Source of the DNA: Axinella damicornis
Lineage: Eukaryota; Porifera; Demospongiae; Axinellida; Axinellidae
DNA length: 64,000 bases
NCBI GenBank assembly: GCA_963931865.1
Contig: OZ007515.1
Location: 8,100,185 to 8,164,184, forward strand
Direction of reading: 5' to 3'
The notes below the pieces were generated by a model, which was not told the origin of the DNA, searched no databases, and saw only the letters and a list, made by a program, of their open reading frames with translations. Both the position numbers and the translations under genes were made by a program. This document shows positions 11,463-22,378 of this stretch, piece by piece. Each line of letters starts with the position of its first letter. The stretch's first letter is position 1.

Positions 11463-11680
11463 TATAATGCAATCACATGCAGTCATACTGGCTATTGAGT
11501 CACGCAAGCTGTGGCTGTTCCATGTCTAGATTTCTTATAATGCAATACATGCAGTCATACCGGCTATTGAGTCACGCAAGCTGTGGTTGTTCCATGTCTA
11601 GATTTCTTATAATGCAATCACATGCAGTCATACCGGCTATTGAGTCATGCAAGCTGTGGCTTGACATGCATGATTGCGGC
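11463..11680 (+). repeat. Triplicated ~73-bp unit upstream of U1
   Basis: Three copies start TATAATGCAATNACATGCAG at 11463, 11536 and 11608, each holding GGCTATTGAGTCACGCAAGC. TGAGTCA is a perfect AP-1-type heptamer. Other units (for example U2 near 20950) have one copy. It lies 140-360 bp before the U1 start codon, within the probable proximal promoter. Confidence 0.8.
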
Positions 11681-11729
11681 ATGACTCAGTTTCCACCATG
11701 GATGCCCTTGCTTCCACTTTGAAACATAA

Positions 11730-11760
11730 TATAAAGAGAACCACATTCTTAGCAGTGAAC
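11730..11760 (+). promoter_or_regulatory. U1 core promoter (TATA-type)
   Basis: TATAAAG at 11730-11736 is followed ~25 bp later by AGCAGTGAACACTACAGTC, a likely start region. This arrangement is conserved before U2, U3 and U5 in the same position relative to the ATG (about -90). Confidence 0.55.
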
Positions 11761-11822
11761 ACTACAGTCAATCCATCGATCTCCGTGAGCAGTCCAGAAG
11801 AATTGCCAAACTCCTTTGAAGA

Positions 11823-13038
11823 ATGAATTTCCACGGAATTCAAGTACCAATTATACTTTCTTTTCTTGCTACAATTGCCATGGTGCATTGTCTCCCTATG
11901 AAGGAGCAGGTGGATGTACCAATACAGGAACTGACTGGAAGAATCAAAGCAAACATGTTGGGTAATCTAGGCTTGACAGAGCCACCTCCTCCAGATGCAC
12001 CGCTCACACAAGATGAGGAAAAAATCGTTGCAGCCTTCAAGGACTACCATACTGCTAAGGAAGCAAGGAGAGCATATGTGAAAAGTACCATACCGGTACC
12101 TACCATCACTACTGCATTTGTTGGAGAGCTGCAAAAACATGGTTAGACATTCACAGATAGAGTTGCCTGATGATTTATCTCCATGCATGATAACCTCCAT
12201 GATGTTCATTGTCTCCCTTACAGTTTTCTCTGCAAGAGCAAACCAGGCAAGGTCTGCAAGTAATGAAAGCACAGCAGATGGCTACTCTGTTCGGTTTGAT
12301 CTGGACATGCAAGAGACTAGTACAACAAATTCAATCATTCAGGTAGAGCTACTACTTTTCCAGGACTCTCCACTACCCCGCCAGAGTAACACTCAATTTC
12401 GCATCGAAATTAAAGCCTCCACTGATGGACCAAGTCCTGTTTTGAGCACCAAGCATACCGGAGCAGAGGAACCTGGATACATTACCTTTGATATTACACC
12501 AATTCTTACCATCTGGCTCACTAACAACTCCATGGGACCTGTTGTCCTTGAGGTATCAGCTTACTGTTCGGGCTCCTCTCATTGCAACCGATCCCTTTTT
12601 GACGCTGGAGTTGGAGACAAATCACCAAAGCTGATCATCTCAGAAGAGGTAGAGGATGACTCTTCACAGAGACGACTCAAACGACAGTCAACAACTCAAT
12701 CAGGAATTGGTTCCTGCGAATCTGAAAGCACAATTTTCTGTTGCCTGCATCCACTCACTATCAATTTTGCGGATGATCTTGGATTCACTTTTGTGCTTCA
12801 GCCCAGGGAATTTGGTGCAAACTACTGTTCAGGCGTGTGCCCAGAAGTTGCTAATTCCTTCACCCCCCAAATTTTCGAGTTTTACAGCCTACTTGGTGCA
12901 GGAAGCCCAGCGGGATCGATTGAGCCACACTGTGGCATACGTAATACTCGGAGTATTGAAGTGCTTGAGAGAGTTAATAGTGTTTTTGTTATAGAGGAGC
13001 TCCAGGATGTGATTGTGACCTCCTGCAGTTGTTCGTAA
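11823..13038 (+). CDS. TGF-beta superfamily ligand precursor, copy U1
   Basis: Secreted growth-factor precursor. Exons are 11823-12141 and 12224-13038 with an 82-bp intron, giving 377 residues. A signal peptide (ILSFLATIAMVHC) is followed by a propeptide that includes IIQVELLLFQ and FDITPILTIWL...LEVSAYC, which mirrors the latency-associated peptide of TGF-beta. The furin-like site RRLKR ends at 12684, and a 117-residue mature domain follows. The mature domain shows the TGF-beta spacing: SC...FCC, NYCSGVCP, EPHCG and a terminal SCSCS. The usual CC pair is reduced to HC, so the inter-chain cysteine is missing. Oddity: the donor is GTTAGA, because nine bases are lost relative to GTAAGTTGTTT in other copies. 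If the intron is not removed, translation stops just after the propeptide helix. ATTAAA at 13176 may serve polyadenylation. Confidence 0.85.
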
Positions 13039-13570
13039 CACATCGATACATCCTGCAATGCCGAGTACAATATATACACTAGCAGGATTTTTATGAGTAG
13101 TACTAGATTTCTGATGTTGCGTCTAATCACTTTAAATAGCGCAATGAATTTTATTTTGCCTTGCAAATGGTCAACATTAAAATTTCATTAGCTACATACA
13201 ATTGAGTTTCTCACATTCTATATTTGTATGTGGCATGTGAATGCTGAGACCAGTGCTCTCTATTGAAAATCCCCCAAAACGTTCATCCTCCTTGGGTGTT
13301 CTATTGAGACTGTTTTGAAACCAACTTACAGGTGGGACAAGAAAACGAAAGCTGAAAGTCATGCAGACTGTTTTGAACATGGAGCTATACAACGACGTGC
13401 TGTTTTCTTTTTTTCATCACTGTGCTGTAGTTGTTGAGGCTTGCATTTTACTTTAAGGATTTAGGTTGAATCTGCATGATGCTATTTTGGTACCAACATT
13501 CATGATGTGGCCCATATTATGAGATAAGTGAAAGCTGGAAGTCAGAATGGGTACTAGTAAGCCTTATATA
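13039..13570. other. U1 3' flank
   Basis: 3' untranslated and flanking sequence shared with the 3' flanks of U3 (26.07-26.95 kb) and U5 (40.08-41.0 kb). Short minus-strand frames are incidental. Confidence 0.6.
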
Positions 13571-13977
13571 CCAGACCTCTCAACTCTCACGATCCCACCG
13601 TGAGACACACGATTTCAGCCCTACTCTCACGGTCTCACGGTGATGTCCTCGTTTCTCACGGTCTGCTGATCAACTAAGGTTCAAAGTTCTGTGATGACCT
13701 CATTTCTCACCGTCTGCTTATCAACTAAAGTTCAAAGTTCTAGTTCTGTGCGCATGTGCACATGTCAGCTCATATGAGGTAGTCAGTAGAGTGATTCTGA
13801 AGGGGAGGAATTCGCTCAGGGTGTATGCAGGACTCTGACGATAGTAATGAGCACCAGCAGCAGTCCCCTCCCAGGCCGAAGACGTCCAAGAAACTCACAG
13901 GGGCAGCTACTTACAGGACCAAGTTCAGCTCTATTTGGGCCCTATAGAGTTCTTTTTGAAGTTGAGAGGTCTGATAT
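13571..13977. mobile_element. ~407-bp MITE in the U1 3' flank
   Basis: Ends are CCAGACCTCTCAACT at 13571 and AGTTGAGAGGTCTG at the right, with ATATA on both sides as probable target duplication. The paralogous flanks after U3 and U5 pass directly from GGTACTAGTACC to TTACTAGTGAACTAGGG without it. The interior has an imperfect duplication around TTTCTCACNGTCTGCT. Confidence 0.8.
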
Positions 13978-14192
13978 ACTAGTGAACTAGGGGATGGGGT
14001 TTGTTAACTGCATGGGTCTGCGTACCATGCAGCAAAGGACTGTAAATACAGCTCTGGTTCATGTAAATTACAAACAAGGTGGGTCTTGACTGGGAATCGA
14101 AATCTCATAATGTGATTGTGGTTCCGAAATGAATATTTATTACACAGCTCAGACCAGTCCTCAATGAAGCTCGTTAGTTTCTTCATGATGCT

Positions 14193-14800
14193 GTGGGTAA
14201 CATGGTGTTTGGTTCAGCAATACATATTAAAAAGGTGTTAGAGAGGGAAAGGATTCGCGGAAATCCTCAGATCAACGTGCAGTCATCAATAACCTCCAGC
14301 AAAGACTTCAAGATCAGTAGCTACACACAGTCATGGCAAAATGAGCTAAGGAACACAACAGGGAAACTAAGACTGTACAAGCTATTCAAACGAAACCTAG
14401 CTCCTGAAGCCTAACCTTATCTTCGTATCTCAGAATACCAATAAGCAAATTAAGAGCGAGTGCACATGCCTTGAGAATAGAAACAGGTCGGTACGCAATG
14501 CCCTCACCAATAGCTACCTGCGGACCAAAGAACATGCTGGGTCTGCGACAACACAGAACAACACAGAAATCGAAGATGAATCACACTTCATGTTCTCTTG
14601 TAAACTGTATGATGAATTATCGGAACGCTCATCACTATTAAAATATTGTTGTACACTGAATCACTCCTTTCTCAATCTTAGCACTTTACACAAGTTTATA
14701 TCTGTGTGGTCAGTGAACGATACGAAGTTACTCCATTTGTTAGGTTCATTTATATACAAGGCTTTCAAGCACAGGTCTGCTCAATTTCAAGGTTAAACCG
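14193..14800 (+). pseudogene. Reverse-transcriptase-type retrotransposon C-terminal relic
   Basis: Broken pieces in two frames. The first (14193-14414) includes SYTQSWQNELRN...KLRLYKLFKRNLAPE. Then comes ISKLRASAHALRIETGRY in another frame, then (14590-14796) a cysteine-containing segment EDESHFMFSCKLYDELSER. The order W..EL / KLRTYKLFK / KLR...HxLRIETGRY / EDExHFLFxCxLY is what I recall from the tail of non-LTR retrotransposon polyproteins in invertebrates. No polymerase or endonuclease core is present, and stops and frame changes separate the parts, so it is a dead 3' fragment. Confidence 0.6.
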
Positions 14801-15170
14801 CAGCCCACCCTCAACTCATCACATTCATGTGCACACAGTCTTATGCTGTGACTAATGGGCCTTCTGGCCTCTACCGTCAATAAAATTATTATAGTACTAG
14901 TGTGGAGGTGAGAGGTGTGGAGTGATAGTGCGGAGGTGAGGGGTGTGGAGTGTGTGTGGGAGGTCTGAGGGGGTCTTGCTTGACCTTTGATGACCTTTTC
15001 TGCCTCGCTAACCAAACCCGCTGCTCTGGCCAGTATGCAGACAACCTTAGCAGAGATCATGGCGAAAGCCATAGGCGTAGCAGTGATTTTCAGGATGGTC
15101 AGGCGAAGCGCTGGCGACACAAATCTTTCACGCTGCCGGAGGAAGTGTATAGCTAGTGGCGAGTAGCGTA

Positions 15171-15194
15171 GCTAGATCAGTCCGGACTGATCTA
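15171..15194. repeat. Perfect 24-bp palindrome
   Basis: CTAGATCAGTCC followed by its exact complement GGACTGATCTAG, extended imperfectly by GTAGC/GCTAC on each side. Its function is unknown; it could be the relic of a small foldback element. Confidence 0.8.
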
Positions 15195-15280
15195 GCTAGC
15201 TACCTATGCTACTTGCGCGAAGTGCAGAAAATTTATAAGGTAAGTCGGGGTAATTTCGGTCACGGTTTATTTCCGGTCAA

Positions 15281-16718
15281 AATTCCCAGGTTTTTCTGGG
15301 AATGCTCACGCATGCGCAAGCAGTGGATACCAGGCCGTCTTCTCTCCTCCCACGCGGCCTGGGAACGAGATTAATGTAGAAAACAGATTTGCATGTGCAC
15401 TCACCTAAAATTAATGTTCATGCTGATCTCCACCAATCCATCTTGATCCAGAGAGCGCACAACAGGAAGCAAAGGCATCAGAACGTACATCATTAGACAC
15501 TAGCTAAAGCACAAATGCATGTGCACTCACCTAGCTAAATCTAATTATCCACACTGATATCCACCACTCTGTCTCGATCAAGAGAGCGCAAAACCAGAAG
15601 CAATGGAATCAGCACATCTTTAGACACCAGCCACAGTAACGAGAAGCAAAATAGATTTGCATGTGTACTCACCTAAATCTAATCTCCACACTGATCTCCT
15701 CCATCCTGTATCGATCCAGACAGCACACAACCAGATGAATCAGCTCATCGTTAGACACTAGCTACAGTAACAAGAAGCAAAATAGATTTGAATGGGTACT
15801 CACCTAAATGTACTAGGAACGCTGATCACTACCCATCTGACTCAATCCAGAGAGCGTGCAACCAGACGCATCTGCACATCGTTAGACGCTAGCTACAGTA
15901 ACGAGAAGCAAAATAGATTTGCATGTGTACTCACATAAATCTAATCTCCACGCTGATCTCCACTATTCCGTCTAGATTCAGAGAGCGCACAACCAGACGC
16001 ATCAGCACATCTTTAGACACTAGCTACAGTAACGAGAACGAAAATAGATTTGCATGTGCACTCAATATCACCTAAACCTAATCTCACACTGATCTCCACC
16101 ATTCCGTCTCGATCCAGAGAGCGCAAAACCAGAGGCAATGGCATCAGAACATCTTTAGAAACTAGCTACAGCAATGACAGATTTGCATGTGTACTCACCT
16201 AAATCTAATCTCACACTGATCTCCACCATTCCGTCTCGATCCAGAGAGCACACAACCAGAGGCAATGGCATCAGAACATCTTTAGACACTAGCTACAGTA
16301 ACGAGAAGCAAAAAGATTAACATTTGTACTCACCTAAATCTAATCTCCATGCTGATCTCCTCCATTCTGTATCGATCCAGAGAGCGCAAAACCAGAGGCA
16401 TCAGCACATCGTTAGACACTATATAGCTACAGTAACGAGAAGCAAATAGATTTGCATGTGTATTCACCTAAATTTACTAGGAACGCTGATCGCTACCCAT
16501 CCGCCTCAATCCAGAGAGCGCGTAACCAGTGGCAATGGCATCAGCACATCGTTAGACACTAGCTACAGTAACGAGAAGCAAAATAGATTTGCATGTGTAC
16601 TCACCTAAACCTAATATCCACGCTGATCTCCACCATTCCGTCTCGATCCAGAGAGTGCACAATCAGAGGCAATGGCGCATCAGAACATCTTTGGACAATA
16701 GCTATAGTAATGAGAAGG
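15281..16718. repeat. Right arm of the large inverted repeat
   Basis: Reverse complement of 1-1119. It starts with AATTCCCAGGTTTTTCTGGG (matching 1096-1119), continues with the CCACGCGGCCTGGGAACGAG terminus, and then about ten ~130-bp units containing ATTTGCATGTGTACTCACCT, the inverse of the left-arm octamer/donor-like motif. It ends near 16718 and is longer than the left arm, which is cut by the window edge. Confidence 0.9.
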
Positions 16719-17698
16719 TCATGGGCGTAGCTAGCAATGAGGCAGAGGAGGCAGTTGCCTCCTCGCTTTTCTGAATAATGACGCGCGTGTCCGGAGTCCT
16801 AGATCCTCGCACACACCGCGTACGATGTGCGTTCGATCTGATGACAGAGACAGGAGCTAGGTTGACCATGAGCCGGCGTATATACTCTTAACGCTTTCGT
16901 TATTGCTCTGTACCATATTAAACTGGCAGCTGGTTCAACATTGGAGAGTATATAGTCATGTAGCTATACGTATACGTTCCAAATTTGTAAGCTACAAACC
17001 TCAGACATAGGTAGTAGAGAGAGGAAACATGTACATCTTGATAAGGTGCATGCAGCATAATGCAGCTGATCTGATTCGATTCATGCATTCACAATTTCAC
17101 TAGCTAATTATTTATCGTAGTCAAACTCATGCGAATATAATATAATAGTTTTGGGGAAGGTTACATTAATAATCCACCTCAGCTAGCTAGCTACTACTTG
17201 GCATTCATCAAGTGAGTTCTGACTGATTCAATGCACGCACAGTACTGGTGAATTAACTTTTGAGTTGGCATACCGGTATCTACAAAGAGCATGAGTATGC
17301 GTTGGTGTATCACATCCGAGTCCATATGCATGTGGATAATTTGAGGTGTGGAACATGGAAGTCAGTTTAGCTCAGGTTCAATATTGCACCTTACTAGGAT
17401 CATTATCTATGAACACATCCATGCACAATAAAAATCAAGTTTAGCTATTTCCGACTGAGGCTAAATTGACTCACAGTTAGTTCTGTTTGTAGGCCAAAGA
17501 CCCAATTAACACTAGCTATACCTATACATTGGTGAGAACTTAGAGCTACATGGTACACATACGCAACAGTGCACCTGCACAGTGTACTAGTAAAGTGTGT
17601 AGCTAACTATAGGAGTGTACATGTACTAGCTAGAAATCTTTTTTCAGCAATTTCCTGCGGTGGCCTGGAGGTCGCGTCTAATGCATAGGGCCTATGGC
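16719..17698. other. Flank of U2, partly shared with U1 and U4/U5 flanks
   Basis: 16719-16800 contains GGAGGCAGTTGCCTCC, a palindromic transposon-end-like motif. From ~16870 the sequence matches the 5' flank of U1 and the 36.3-36.9 kb region. No gene. Confidence 0.5.
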
Positions 17699-17930
17699 CT
17701 AATAACGTAATACCCAATGCGCAATACCTAATACCCAATGCGCAATACCTAATACACGATAGACTTAATACCTGACACCCGATGCATAATACGCCTAATA
17801 CCTATGACCTAACGCGCAATACCCAATACGCGACAGACATAATACTTGATACCCGATACACAATATGCCTAATACCTACGACCTAACGCCAAAGCGTAAT
17901 ACCTAATACCCAACACGAAATAGCCCTAAT
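17699..17930. repeat. Degenerate CTAATACC-type short-period repeat
   Basis: A stretch made of variants of CTAATACC, CCAATGCGC, CGATACACAATA and CCTACGACCTAACGC. It looks like higher-order repetition of 8-10-bp words with much drift. No coding or known element signature. Confidence 0.75.
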
Positions 17931-18550
17931 GTCGTACCCCGCAATTGGGGCTCACTAAGTTCGCACCATCTGAGGATATGATGTCATCGCAAGAATGAAC
18001 CCTGACCTTGCGATGGACCCCAACTTGGATGACCTCCACCTGTACCTGTTGTGAAGAATTGCGTAGCTACTGCGGAAGCTTCACCTTGGGCTTTAGAAGT
18101 GGGCTGTACTAAGAGAACCTGGAGAAGACGCCGGAACTTCATTGTAACAACTTCTGGCACCAGAACTTCCCGCAAGAAAAACCTGAGGAATGTTGTAGCT
18201 AGCTATCTTGTGTAGGGACTCGGAGACAGCCAGTGATTGTCAGAAAATTGACTGGCAAGTAAGGAGTTAGCTAGTTTCCAACCAACAGGGACATTATCAA
18301 TCATGAATGCCTGTTTCTTGGATGAACAATTTGTGCGTGGAAGTGTGTGTATGTTGGTAGGCTACTGTAAAATAAATATAGATTCGTCGTCCAGAAGAGG
18401 CTCAACAGTATGAGATGTATATGACATGATATTATATTATAGCTAGGAGATATATATGCTAGCCTAGGACACAAGGTAGCCTCTGAGAGAAGACTTTGGC
18501 TGAACTGTACAATAAGCAAGTTACTTGCAAAACAGAATAGGCAACTACAG
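17931..18550. other. Intergenic, no gene recognised
   Basis: Small frames on the minus strand only. Not shared with the flanks of the other ligand units, so it belongs to an insertion of ~2 kb (about 17.65-19.62 kb) in the U2 upstream region. Confidence 0.45.
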
Positions 18551-18551
18551 T

Positions 18552-18596
<45 letters not shown>
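18551..18596. repeat. (TG)n followed by a 31-base G run
   Basis: TG dinucleotides at 18551-18565 run straight into 31 consecutive G residues (18566-18596). The length is likely unstable and may not be exact in the assembly. Confidence 0.9.
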
Positions 18597-18597
<1 letters not shown>

Positions 18598-19620
18598 GTG
18601 TGTGAGTCTCAGCTCAATGAGTTACAAATGTGGAATGAACACACATGCAATTCACATCTTTGGCAGAATTGTTTCAACATAGCAAAGGTATCGGCCAGAG
18701 ATTTCATTTGCTGAAATGGTTGTCCCAGAGAGCAAATTTAATTTCAAGGGGACTGAAAGGTCTCAGTTGGGTGAATTTTCCTGGCAGCAGGGAGAGCCTC
18801 TCTGGTGTTGGTAGGGACAAGGTGCCTCCAGTGGGAATTCACACAGCCATGGTGATGCGGAGTGGATCAAACCCTTGTTGAGCTGCAACAGATTCTCAAT
18901 ACAGACGTGTGCATGTGTCTGTGTGCGTGCGAGTGCATGTGAGTGTGTGTGATGCAGTGAACTATGTACCGTACACTGAAAATTACCTCTGGAAATAGGT
19001 AGAGCCAGTTAGCATAGAACCAGGTAGAGAAAGGTTGAGCCATCCTGGTTGAGCCTCATGGGGAGAGCTATGGTAGAGAGCTAGGTATTCAGCCAGGCAG
19101 TGAGCAATGTAAACATGGAAGAGAGCAGGTAGAGTCCAGGAAGGCACCTCCATGCAGTACTGGGAAATCCGAGTCACACGGCCATGGTGATACTAAGTGG
19201 ATCAAACCCTTGTAGAGCTGCAACAGATTCTGTTAAATGCAATACTGACATGTGCATGACGTATGTGTGTGTGCGTGATTAGCTGTGTGAAGTATGTATA
19301 TACCCGAATGAGAGACAGGTTGTGAGCCAGGTAGGGTCAGCAGCCAAGCCATCAAATGGTCGGAAGGCACCTTGCTGCAAGTAGGGCATTTGGGAAGCCT
19401 AGCATGTCCACTCTCCTGGCACAAATCCACCATCGTACCGTGCGGAGCTGGTCGGGAGTATAGCCATGGCCTCGCGATAACAAAATGCTTTACCACTGAA
19501 CGGCTGAGTAGTAGATGGGGGAACAGTGAGTGGTGAGAGGAGACCGATGAAGTGGCACAGCTAGACAGGAACGTTGGTGTAGAGTATAGAGAACTGACTT
19601 TGTGGAGAATAACTCGACGT
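18597..19620. repeat. Imperfect ~350-bp direct duplication
   Basis: CCATGGTGATGCGGAGTGGA...CAAACCCTTGTTGAGCTGCAACAGATTCT near 18850 recurs near 19180-19230 with ACATGTGCATG sequence after each copy. Part of the non-shared insertion upstream of U2. No gene recognised. Confidence 0.6.
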
Positions 19621-20474
19621 CCACAAGCTTAGCTACTACAAAGAATTTAATCAAACAGTTTGGTATGGGGATTGTGATAGTAGGCCTGTTGCTATTTCCT
19701 GCTCGTGTGACTAGACAGCTTCTTGTAATGCAATCTACATACCATGCAGGATGTGAAATGGGAAAAGGTTGAATCTGTGCTTGCAAACATGTCTCATTAG
19801 ATCATTCATTTAGTATTAGCATAATTAGCTACTGTTCATCCAGACAGAGTACACCACTTTGTAACCTAACCACCATGTAACGAAAAAGGCTTGAAATGTT
19901 GCTGCTGTGTGGCTTGCTGTCATGTTTAATGCATCTGTGTTCCTGACAGCTTGCTGCACTTAGCTAGAATAGTATCTGAATTTGTTGAGCAGTTGAGATG
20001 GTCCATTGTACAATGTACATGCATGCTATTCTACCCCTGGCATTATCAACAAGAATAGAACAGCATTCTAGATGAATAGTTCAAGGCTGAGGCTGTGCAT
20101 TACAAACACACAACAAAGTTAATTTAACCTGTTTCGTAACTCCAAGCATGCACATACCCAGGACTTGAGGTTGTAATTTGCACTCTAATCTGCATAGCTA
20201 ACTTTATTAACTGTGGCCAATAAAATTTCCAATAATTGTTTGTATCCCAGTGTGCCTGCAGGTGAGGGCTGTTCAGGCTTACTGCCAAGGAAAGCCTCAC
20301 TTGATCTATAGACTATTGAGTCACTTACAAATGAATACACCTACACTGGAGTAGTCGGACCTGATTAAGCTTAGCAATATTCTAGTCCAGTGATGATGTG
20401 TCTCACTCAGATATATCTATGATTATTACTGAATAAATGACCATTTCCATCAGCGTACACCAACTTCATGGTGC

Positions 20475-20513
20475 GGGGATTCCCCACTTCTATAATATTA
20501 TGAGAGGACGTCA
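20475..20513 (-). promoter_or_regulatory. U2 upstream module, kB part inverted
   Basis: GGGGATTCCCC at 20475-20485 and GGACGTCA at 20506-20513. Relative to U1, U3 and U5, about 65 bp around the kB palindrome are flipped (CATCAGCGTACACCAACTTC instead of its complement) while the CRE side keeps its orientation. Confidence 0.5.
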
Positions 20514-21061
20514 CAGTGGGACAGCATACGCACCATGGTATACCACCTCATATTAGAAGCCGCATGGAAAAGTTTGCTATATGACAGACAGTGTCTGGGT
20601 CAGGAGAGGCACGAGTGACACAAGATGGTTGCCAATCTCCTAATTTGATGATGGTAGTCATTGTTGGAATTCCTATGCCCTTGGTAGCTTGTACACTTGG
20701 CCAATGAGAAATCCCACTCAGAAATCACTGAAATATTTGCTTAAGTACTGTATTTACAGCATGCTTCACTATCATGGTTACTCGTGTGTGATTTATCGCC
20801 TGAAGTTACAATTCCCCTAATGTTTGCGAATCAACCTGTCCTGACACGTCTACATCCATGAAGTTTCTCCCTGAGCTGCACCATTGAGCTGAATACAGCA
20901 GTGGGCGATGTCAGTTATGTTGTGTCTGTTCCATATGTCTAGATTTCTTATAATGCAATCACATGCAGTCATACCGGCTATTGAGTCACGCAAACTGTGC
21001 ATGCATGATTGCGGCATGACTCAGTTTCCACCATGGATGCCCTTGCTTCCACTTCGAAACA

Positions 21062-21090
21062 TATAAAGAGAACCACATTCTTAGCAGTGA
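21062..21090 (+). promoter_or_regulatory. U2 core promoter (TATA-type)
   Basis: TATAAAG at 21062-21068 followed by the AGCAGTGAACACTACAGTC start region, as in U1. It is intact although the gene is broken. Confidence 0.45.
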
Positions 21091-21155
21091 ACACTACAGT
21101 CAATCCATCGATCTCTGTGAGCAGTCCAGAAGAATTGCCAAACTCCTTTGAAGAA

Positions 21156-22378
21156 TGAATTTCCACGAAATTCAAATACTTTCTTTCTCTCTGCAATTGC
21201 CATGGTGCATTGCCTCCCTATGAAGGAGCAGGTGGATGTATCAATGCAGGAACTGGCTGGAAGAATCAATTCAAAGCAAACATGTTGGGTAATCTAGGCT
21301 TGACAGAGCCACCTCCTTGAGATGCACCACTCACACAAGATGAGGAAAAAATCGTTGCAGCCTTCAAGGACTACCATAATGCTAAGGAAGCACGGAGAGC
21401 ATATGTGAAAAGTACCATACCGGTACCTACCATCACTACTGCATTTGTTGGAGAGCTGCAAAAACATGGTAAGTTGTTTTAGACGTTCACAGATAGATTT
21501 GCCTGACGATTTACCTCCATGCATGATAACCTCCATGATGTTCATTGTCTCCCTTACAGTTTTCTCTGCAAGAACAAACCAGGCAAGGTCTGCAAGTAAT
21601 GAAAGCACAGCAGATGGCTACTCTGTTCGGTTTGATCTGGACCTGCAAGAGACTAGTACAACAAACTCAATCATTCAGGTAGAGCTACTATATACTTTTC
21701 CAGGACTCTCCACTACCCTGCCAGAACAACACCCAATTTCGCATTGAAATTAAAGCTTCCACTGATGGACCGTCAAGTCCTGTTTTGAGCACCAAGCATA
21801 CCGGAGCAGAGGAACCTGGATACGTTACCATTGATATTACACCAATTCTTACCATCTGGCTCACTAACAACTCCATGGGACCTATTGTCCTTGAGATATC
21901 AGCTTACTGTTCAGGGTCCTCTCATTGCAACCGATCCCTTTTTGACGCTGGAGTTGGAGACAAATCACCAAAGCTGATCATCTCAGAAGAGGTAGAGGAT
22001 GGCTCATCACAAAGACGACTCAAACGACAGTCAGCAACTCAATCAGGAATTGGCTACTGCGAATCTGAAGGTGCAAATTTTTGTTGCCTGCATCCACTCA
22101 CTATCAATTTTAGGGATGATCTTGAGTTCACTTTTGTGCTTCAGCCCAGCCAATTTGATGCAAACTACTGTTCAGGCGTGTGCCCAGAAAGTGCTTCCTT
22201 CACCCCCCAAATTTTCGATTTTTACAGCCGACTTGGTGCAGGAAGCCCAGCGGGATCGATTGAGCCACACTGTGGCATACGTAATACTCTGAGTATTGAA
22301 GTGCTTGAGAGAGTTAATGGTGTTCTAATTATAGAGGAGCTCCAGGATGTGATTGTGACCTCCTGCAATTGTTCTTAA
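21156..22378 (+). pseudogene. TGF-beta-like ligand, copy U2 (frameshifted)
   Basis: Aligned by eye with the intact copies, exon 1 has lost bases in the signal-peptide region, gained ATTCA near 21265, and carries TGA in the CCTCCT(TGA)GAT segment near 21318. The intron keeps GTAAGT...CCTTACAG. Exon 2 has a four-base TATA insertion near 21690 that shifts the propeptide frame and a three-base insertion near 21772. The frame 21785-22378 still holds the later propeptide, RRLKR and the whole mature cystine-knot domain (CSGVCP, EPHCG, SCNCS). The pattern suggests a recent loss. Its 3' flank closely matches U4 and U6, which makes it the module-A counterpart of U4. Confidence 0.85.

Noticed and set aside
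12656..12994. 112-residue plus-strand frame overlapping U1, with relatives in U2-U6
   Set aside because: Alternate frame of the ligand mature domain; it recurs only because the ligand sequence is duplicated.
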